A DNA stretch of 64,000 nt from the NCBI GenBank assembly GCA_034440615.1, contig JAOTOM010004614.1, positions 62,001 to 126,000 of the forward strand. Reading direction: 5' to 3'. This DNA is from Ashinkailepas kermadecensis. Lineage: Eukaryota > Arthropoda > Thecostraca > Neolepadidae. Shown piece after piece: positions 57,136 to 64,000 of the stretch; position 1 is the stretch's first letter, and every line of letters starts with the position of its first letter. Made by a program: the position numbers and the translations under genes. The notes beneath the pieces are model-generated. The model saw only the letters and a list, made by a program, of their open reading frames with translations. It was not told the DNA's origin and did no database searches.

Positions 57136-57298
57136 GCCGGGTCAGACTCGGCGGAGGTGGTAGCCTGGACGGGCCGGGTCAGGGCGGCGGTGGTAGCCCG
57201 GCCGGGCCGGGTCAGACTCGGCGGCGGTGGTAGCCCGGACGGGCCGGGTCAGACTCGGCGGCGGTGGTAGCCCGGACGGGCCGGGTCAGGGCGGCGGT
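57136..57298. repeat. 37-bp minisatellite
   Basis: About 4.5 copies of a unit containing GGGCCGGGTCAGACTCGGCG and GTGGTAGCCCGGAC. Confidence 0.9.
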
Positions 57299-57464
57299 GC
57301 CTCTGGCGCAGTCATTGATCCCGGCCGGTATTGAGCTCGCCCGGTGGCGCCTCGTATTGGCGCCGCCGCCGTGTCATGGGCTGCCGACACACTGTGGCTG
57401 CCATGGTGGCGGCGGCCCCTGGCACAGCGCAGCGGCAGCATCCGCCCCGGCCTGGCGGCGGACC

Positions 57465-58225
57465 CTGTACAGTCCGCTGAGAGCCCCGGTGCAGTCCGCC
57501 GAGAGCCCCGGTACAGTCCGGTGAGAGCCACCGGTACAGTCCGGTGAGAGCCACCGGTACAGTCCGGTGAGAGCCACCGGTACAGTCCGATGGTCCGGTG
57601 AGCCACCGGTACAGTCCGGTGAGAGCCCCGGTGCAGTCCGGTGAGAGCCCCGGTACAGTCCGGTGAGAGCCACCGGTACAGTCCGGTGAGAGCCACCGGT
57701 ACAGTCCGGTGAGAGCCACCGTTACAGTCCGGTGAGAGCCACCGTTACAGTCCGGTGAGAGCCACCGGTACAGTCCGCTGAGAGCCCCGGTACAGTCCGC
57801 CGAGAGCCCCGGTACAGTCCGGTGAGAGCCCCGGTATAGTCCGGTGAAAGCCACCGGTACAGTCCGGTGAGAGCCCCGGTACAGTCCGGTGAGAGCCACC
57901 GGTACAGTCCGATGGTCCGGTGAGAGCCACCGGTACAGTCCGGTGAGAGCCACCGGTACAGTCCGGTGAAAGCCACCGGTACAGTCCGGTGAGAGCCCCG
58001 GTACAGTCCGGTGAGAGCCACCGGTACAGTCCGATGGTCCGGTGAGAGCCACCGGTACAGTCCGCTGAGAGCCCCGGTACAGTCCGATGAGAGCCACCGT
58101 TACAGTCCGGTGAGAGCCACCGGTACAGTCCGGTGAGAGCCACCGGTACAGTCCGGTGAGAGCCACCGGTACAGTCCGGTGAGAGCTTCCGATATATTCC
58201 GATGAGAGCCCCCGATATAGTCCGG
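57465..58225. repeat. 23-bp minisatellite
   Basis: About 33 copies of a 23-bp unit containing GGTACAGTCCGGTGAGAGCC, mixed with a shorter ~20-bp form (GAGAGCCCCGGTACAGTCCG) and three copies with an inserted GATGGTCCGG. Right-end copies are eroded. Confidence 0.95.
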
Positions 58226-58229
58226 CGTC

Positions 58230-58704
58230 ATCCCTCAGTACAGCCGTTGGCATGGCACCGCGGAAATTCATGGTACAGCCCCAGGTACAGCTCGGCGGTA
58301 GCCCCGGGTACAGCTTATACTGGGAATGGAGCCCCTGTATTGGTGACGGAAGCCTTTACGCTAGAGATGGGAGCCACTGCGCTGGAAACTGGAATCCTTG
58401 CAATGAAGGTCAGTTTTTGTATTAGATGGACTCCTGCTTTAGAGTCGGAGGGTGGGCGTCGCTGTTCTGGATGGAGAGCACCTGCACTGCAGAGTGCGTA
58501 CGGTAGCGCCGCTAGTAGCAGCTTTGCGGAATCACCACGATGTAGCGCCGCAAGTGGGAGTTCTGCGAGATGGCCAGCCGCACCCGGTCACCTGATCACC
58601 CGGTCACCGCCATGGCAGCGCCGCAGGAGCCGTTCACTGAGTTCACGCCTGAACTTGGACGGCGGACCACGGCCTACATGGCCGCAACGCCGCTGCGTTC
58701 CAAG
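58230..58704. other. GC-rich unique DNA
   Basis: Lies between two arrays, with a weak internal repeat of GGAGCC-CTG-ACTGGAA type at 58330-58410. Nothing else was recognised. Confidence 0.4.
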
Positions 58705-58709
58705 CAACC

Positions 58710-59345
58710 GGCAGCGTCTCTACACCTCACCTCCCGTGCCAGGTAACCTCCTCCCCGTCCATCGGTACCTTCGGCGCCCCGCAGCGTCTCTACACCTCAC
58801 CTCCCGTGCCAGGTAACCTCCTCCCCGTCCATCGGTACCTTCTGCGCCCCGCAGCGTCTCTACACCTCACCTCCCGTGCCAGGTAACCTCCTCCCCGTCC
58901 ATCGGTACCTTCTGCGCCCCACAGCGTCTCTACACCTCACCTCCCGTGCCAGGTAACCTCCTCCCCGTCCATCGGTACCTTCTGCGCCCCGCAGCGTCTC
59001 TACACCTCACCTCCCGTGCCAGGTAACCTCCTCCCCATCCATCGGTACCTTCTGCGCCCGGGAACGTCTCGAAACCTCACCTCCCGTGCTAAGTGACCTC
59101 CTCCCCATCCATCGGTACCTTCTGCGCCCCGCAGCGTCTCTACACCTCACCTCCCGTGCTAAGTGACCTCCTCCCCATCCATCGGTACCTTCTGCGCCCG
59201 GGAACGTCTCGAAACCTCACCTCCAGTGCTAGGTGACCTCCTCCCCATCCATCGGTACCTGCTGAGCCCGGCAGCGTCTCTACACCTCACCTCCCGTGCT
59301 AAGTGACCTTCTCCCCGTCCATCGGTACCTTCTGCGCCCAGGAGC
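58710..59345. repeat. 70-bp minisatellite
   Basis: About nine copies of a 70-bp unit containing CAGCGTCTCTACACCTCACC and CCATCGGTACCTTCTGCGCC (first two starts at 58712 and 58782). A diverged type with GGGAACGTCTCGAAACC appears twice. Confidence 0.95.
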
Positions 59346-59441
59346 GCGCCCAAACTACAGCTTCTGCGGCTGAGGCAGCCTCCCTCGCATCTACTGATGT
59401 CCTCCCACGCATCTACCCATGATCAGCTTCTGCTTGTGTGC

Positions 59442-59460
59442 GGGGGGGGGGGGGGGGGGG
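59442..59460. repeat. G19 homopolymer
   Basis: Nineteen consecutive G residues; the exact length is likely to be uncertain. Confidence 0.85.
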
Positions 59461-59740
59461 TGGCGTCTACTGCAGCTCACATACCCAATGCTGGCCGCCA
59501 CGGGTACCTGCTGTACCTGTGCGCGACCTATCCTGAGTTTGCTGCCCTTGTGAAGAGTTAGCCACGGTCCATCGGTCTGTGGTGTTGTTTCTGAGACACG
59601 TGATCGCGTCTCTGTCGTATCGCCCAAGTGACAAGCCACCGCTGGCTGACTCTCCATGCCAAGAGTGCCAGGCAATCGGTAAACCCTCCAGACCGGTGTG
59701 TTCGGTGACCTGCAGACCCTTTATGCCAAGGGTGTCCAGC

Positions 59741-60440
59741 GACCGGTCAGCAGCCGACACTCCCCAGGCCGGGTGTCCAGTGACCGGTCAGCAGCAGACA
59801 CTCCCCAGGCCGGGTGTCCAGTGACCGGTCAGCAGCAGACACTCCCCAGGCCGGGTGTCCAGTGACCGGTCAGCAGCAGACACTCCCCAGGCCGGGTGTC
59901 CAGTGACCGGTCAGCAGCAGACACTCCCCAGGCCGGGTGTCCAGTGACCGGTCAGCAGCAGACACTCCCCAGGCCGGGTGTCCAGTGACCGGTCAGCAGC
60001 AGACACTCCCCAGGCCGGGTGTCCAGTGACCGGTCAGCAGCAGACACTCCCCAGGCCGGGTGTCCAGTGACCGGTCAACAGCAGACACTCCCCAGGCCGG
60101 GTGTCCAGTGACCGGTCAGCAGCAGACACTCCCCAGGCCGGGTGTCCAGTGACCGGCCAGCAGCAGACACTCCCCAGGCCGGGTGTCCAGTGACCGGTCA
60201 GCAGCAGACACTCCCCAGGCCGGGTGTCCAGTGACCGGTCAGCAGCAGACACTCCCCAGGCCGGGTGTCCAGTGACCGGTCAGCAGCAGACACTCCCCAG
60301 GCCGGGTGTCCAGTGACCGGTCAGCAGCAGACACTCCGCAGGCCGGGTGTCCAGTGACCGGTCAGCAGCAGACACTCCCCAGGTCCAGGGTGGTACCAGT
60401 GTCCGGTCAGCAGCAGACACTCCCCAGGCCGGGGGTCCAG
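59741..60440. repeat. 41-bp minisatellite
   Basis: Seventeen nearly identical copies of a 41-bp unit containing GACCGGTCAGCAGCAGACAC. Variation is minimal (GACCGGCCAG, GGTCAACAG), marking a young or recently homogenised array. Confidence 0.97.
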
Positions 60441-61050
60441 CCAGCAGCGGCTGCCGCACGGCCGGCCGCGTCAATACGGCAGCCGATCGCAGTGGCGGCC
60501 AGCATTGATCTCGGCAGCGGCCGCCGGCATCGACTGACGAGTCGGCTGGCCGGCCGAGCGGGCGGCGGCGGCGGCGGCGGCGGCGCGCCCGGCCACCACC
60601 AGACGGCACCACTGTTCCGCCCCGCCCCGCTCCGGCAGCGACTGCAGGGTGCCGGGCCTCGGCGGCAGGCCTCCCCTCGCGCGGCGTTCGCAGCTCTCCC
60701 TCGCTGGCCGCCGTCTAAAGATACCAGGGTCAGGCGCACAGGCACAGGCACAGGTTGTGACTGACGAGCCGAGAGAGCTGGTGACCCGCGTCATTCCTCC
60801 CCGTCCGACATTCCTCAACACACACACGCACACACGCACACCAACACCAGTCACCTGTTGTGCTCGGCTCGCACACCGCAGGGGCGACTCTCCAGCAGAC
60901 AGTGTCTGCATCGGCTGACATGGCACCCAGTCGGCGGCGCCTGGCACGCCCCGGCGGTGGGCTGTGGGCTGCCGACAGCCTTGTGACTGCCGAAGCTGCA
61001 CCGCCACGTGACCGGCGGCCAGCCGGTCCTCGGTCAATGCTCGGCCGGTT
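60440..61050. promoter_or_regulatory. CpG-rich block with GC boxes
   Basis: GC- and CpG-rich sequence with a (CGG)n run at about 60562-60585 and a CCGCCCCGCCCCGCTCC double GC box at about 60618-60634, followed by a CA-rich tract (60810-60845). Promoter-like in composition. It could be the start of a gene whose exons were not recognised; MIDN is one possibility by strand and order, but nothing shows it. Confidence 0.3.
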
Positions 61051-61092
61051 ATAGAGGCGAGCAGGCGCCCGGCAGGTCGGACGAGCCACCGC

Positions 61093-61310
61093 TACAGGTG
61101 GTAGCGCCACACCTGGACTGGGACAGTCACTGGCGGTGGCGCCACGCCTGAACTTGGACCATCACTGGCGGTGGCGCCACACCTGAACTGGGACAGTCAC
61201 TGGGGGTGGGTCCGCACCCGAACTGGGATAGTCACTGATGAGGTGGGGGAGGGGGAGGTACCGCACCCGAACTGGGACAGCCACCTGGGGCGGGGTTCCG
61301 CATCTTAACT
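61093..61310. repeat. ~35-bp minisatellite, degenerate
   Basis: About six copies of a unit containing GGTGGCGCCACACCTGAACT and GGGACAGTCACTGG, increasingly diverged to the right. Confidence 0.85.
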
Positions 61311-62998
61311 TGACGCAGACACAGGGCATGAACCACGGTGGTGTCACAACACCTGTCTTATCGGCCACACACGACTATGCATCCATTACTCTCACTCAAC
61401 TTCATGTGTACGGCGCAAAGTGGCCGGAACCAAGCGACGATGGATGCTGCATTGCTACTGAAATACGAACACCACGCCACTCCATGGAAGCTGTAATACT
61501 CCACCCGTCGATCAAAACTTGTACAATCATTGTTGCTACAATCCCCTGATGCTACGTTATAACACACATATTTTCAAGGCGGAAATGTCCATAAGCCATA
61601 CGGGCTTCGAAAATGCACTGAAAGCACCAATTGTAGCATGCCATCTGGACACGTGTTGAAAACCGTCCCATTTGGCAAAATACGCCAATGGAGCATGCCA
61701 TGCAGTTGGTGCGAAATAAAATACAAGAGGATGGCCGAAAGAAACGGCGCCACAGAAACTGAGCGCTCCGGAAGGAGCATAACTTTATAACCTCGGGTAC
61801 CTCTTAATTCAGAAACTGTGCCAAAGGCCGGAACAGATTGATGTGTCGAGCAGCTCCAGATGCACGCGGGAAGCAGGTCGTGACTCAAAGATAAACAGAC
61901 TTCTTGATCGAGATCGAAGAGCGACGTCGGTGGGTTTCAACATCTCACCACACGTGGCGGCACTGTAAAGCCACACATCACCCAGCTGCTGTGGTGCCGA
62001 CCAGCTTCGGTCGGACACATCTGGTAGATCAACATCGACAAATACCCCAAAGGCCAATCGAAGATCGCACCTTGTTTCAGAACAAAAACAAAAGCCTCCA
62101 ATAATATTTGATATGCACCATAAATATGGCATCTTATGCAATGCGCCACCAATATCAAGCGTACTGTGGGATAGTGTAACTTCCTTTGACTGTACGTATC
62201 CAGACGAAATTCGACTAGACGAGGACAATCCTTTTAATACTGTTCTACCTATTCTTCTGGACACTTAAAAGGAAGATTGCATAGCACTGAAATGTAATTT
62301 GCCTACGAAATGATATGCTATGGATGCATACAGATGTTTTCCATTCGAGCACAGAAATAGCGGGTGTATTAGGTAGGTGCCTACCTACCTACTTACCTAC
62401 AGTAAGACAATTACTTAATTGCCGTCAGTCTGCTCTCTCACTCCCTCCTCCTCCTCCTATCTCTCCTCTCTTTCTCCTCTCCATCCTCCTTTCCCTCAAA
62501 CTATCTCCCAAATCTGTATTCCCTCTTTCTCATTGTGTTATTGGAAGTCAGGGGCGGATCCATGGGGTGGGGACCAAAGGGGTCCCTCCTCTCCTCTCGC
62601 TCCCTCCTTACCAAGTGACCCATTTTGGCCGGTATTTTGCACTAAAATGGCATTTCATCAAAATTTAAGAACATTTTATGAGATAAACATTGTGTTAAAC
62701 AAACCCGATGAATGTTAGCTGTTCAAATCTGCTGAGTTTTTCAAAATAGGATATTTTTAATCTCCCCATCCCAAGCCAGGATTCTAGACCAGTCCTCCTG
62801 TCGGCAGTCGATCTCCCGCTGGTCAATAACTATAACGCGAGCCACTGTGGGGCCACTTGCGAGACGGGGAAGCGAAGTGGAGGGTCGGAGAGCGGGGGTC
62901 GGAGGGTGAAGACGCCGACTGAGCAGGGCAAGTTTGCAGGGGGCGACGGAACGACGAGTAAGGAAGACGAGGGAACGACGTGCTGGCTGTCCAAAGTC
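61311..62998. other. Unique DNA, nothing recognised
   Basis: Mostly AT-rich. Contains a CCTACCTAC run (62375-62400) and a pyrimidine-rich tract (62430-62520). A CAGGGGCGGATCCATGG word at 62550, often seen at transposon ends, has no partner. No gene was recognised. Confidence 0.4.
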
Positions 62999-63010
62999 GT
63001 GCTGCACGAT

Positions 63011-63072
63011 TAATTTATTGATTAGTTGGGTTTAAGGCCGCGCCGACTACAGGGTCGTTTGGCGCCCATAAT
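63011..63072 (-). mobile_element. 62-bp SINE-tail insertion with target duplication
   Basis: A 62-bp insertion made of the common SINE block (CGCGCCGACTACAGGGTCGT, TTGGCGCCCAT) plus an AT-rich end, flanked by a perfect 12-bp direct repeat GTGCTGCACGAT (62999-63010 and 63073-63084). Read on the minus strand it ends in an A/T-rich tail, as expected for a strongly 5'-truncated retroposed copy. Confidence 0.75.
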
Positions 63073-63084
63073 GTGCTGCACGAT

Positions 63085-63923
63085 CCCGGCGCACCAGTGT
63101 CATTTTGCAATCATGGTTTGGGCTCGTGTGTCATATGTCAATGAAGGGTGGGGGTGTGTTGAGGGCACGAAGCTGCGTGGCTAGAGAGTATGTAATGGTC
63201 CGTTTGTGGGTGAAAATTCCGCTATGCGGTGCTCCTCTTCCGTCATGTCTATGTTTAATGCTATTCGTGATGCTCCATGATATTCCTCAGCATATGTGAC
63301 GTCACAAATGACGTTCATACGCTGGATAATAAGCGGGTGTGAAATTCCTCACCACACTATCACCATCGATGGATTCAGTATGGAATTCAGCATATGGGAG
63401 GCAGAAGAGCCACAGGTGGTAACAGTGCAGTGTCCATGAAATGGGAAATCCAGCCGCTCAGTGCACCGCAACATCTAAATGGTGACAATGACCGGCTTCA
63501 GCGCTAAGACCTACTCTGGAGGAAATGTTTGTGCAGGGCTACGTCCCACCGCTAAATTAATCTCACCTTTTGTGGTCTGCGGACCCATAATGCAGCTGCG
63601 GCCGGAGTCGGACCACCGCCGTCCGCCACTAGGAAGTGACGCATCACTCCCGGGCTGCACAACAGCGTACCCCTGCTGGCCTGTAGCAAGGCTGGCCTAT
63701 CGTCAGCCGGCACTGCCTGCGCGCACCTACTGCAGCCGTAGGAGGACCAGCGTCCGGTGGCACGTCATTGGTCCAGACGTCGGCTCGGAACACATTTCGC
63801 ACGCTCCTGTCTGTTTTGACCAGCCATCCATTTGTTCCAGTGCGATCATTTGTCCGTCCGTCTGTTTCATTCTCCTTCGGAGTTTTTTCGTCTGTCCGAC
63901 CATCCGCCGCGACATAAATCCGT
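63085..63923. other. Unique DNA, nothing recognised
   Basis: Contains one CRE palindrome TGACGTCA (63297-63304). Short open frames only. Confidence 0.4.
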
Positions 63924-64000
63924 CGGTTGGTTATTGGTTTTTACGACACGTCGACCGTTGAGTCATATAGCGTCGCCAATCTCTCACGCCGATTGGTCGC
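63924..64000 (-). mobile_element. tRNA-derived SINE, cut by the window edge
   Basis: The first 77 bases match the tail and middle block of the SINE at 15728-15894 almost exactly (TCATATAGCGTCGCCAATCT, GACACGTCGACCGTTGAG). The tRNA-like head would lie beyond the right edge. Confidence 0.9.

Overview
The window looks like nuclear DNA of an invertebrate animal, most likely an arthropod; a crustacean is plausible but unproven. The reasons are spliced animal-type genes, non-LTR retrotransposons of the CR1/Jockey group, tRNA-derived SINEs and scattered TTAGG/CCTAA-like words. There are no operons, rRNA or tRNA genes, CRISPR arrays or bacterial signals. Summing the intervals listed here, about 30% of the window is tandem repeat: some thirty separate, mostly GC-rich minisatellite families plus (AT)n tracts, embedded in AT-richer unique DNA.

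Two conserved genes can be recognised from exons, both on the minus strand. A TTC28-like tetratricopeptide gene has a TPR exon at 8948-9205 and a probable 48-bp first coding exon at 17674-17721; both junctions are phase 0. A midnolin (MIDN) gene has an internal exon at 37241-37420 and its terminal exon at 32661-32917, joined in phase 1 across a 4.3-kb intron made largely of tandem repeats. A candidate poly(A) signal lies at 31297-31302. The other exons were not found. Nothing links the two genes functionally.

Mobile DNA: a degraded Jockey/CR1-type relic (6281-8302); a nearly full-length CR1-like element (47793-52228) with two tandem 164-bp 5' units, an esterase-type ORF1 and an EN/RT ORF2; a long inverted-repeat structure (19133-23537) around an uncharacterised protein gene (21669-22533); a MITE (23562-23810); a hAT-like non-autonomous element (25483-25957); tRNA-derived SINEs (15728-15894, 20515-20682, 63924-64000); and five short fragments sharing the SINE's conserved block.

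Layout: 1-4.4 kb minisatellites; 4.4-5.1 kb GC-rich DNA; 6.1-8.3 kb retroelement relic; 8.7-10.4 kb TTC28 exon between two arrays; 11.8-14.5 kb large 33-bp array; 17.7 kb probable TTC28 start; 19-24 kb inverted-repeat element and MITE; 24.2-25.3 kb 10-bp array; 26.6-27.5 kb ancient eroded repeat; 31-37.5 kb MIDN; 38-46.4 kb minisatellites; 47.8-52.2 kb CR1; 52.8-61.3 kb almost continuous minisatellites; 62-64 kb SINE pieces.

The most striking pattern is that all three confidently recognised exons are hugged by tandem repeats, and several of these arrays copy the splice junction itself or multiply branch-point-like motifs.
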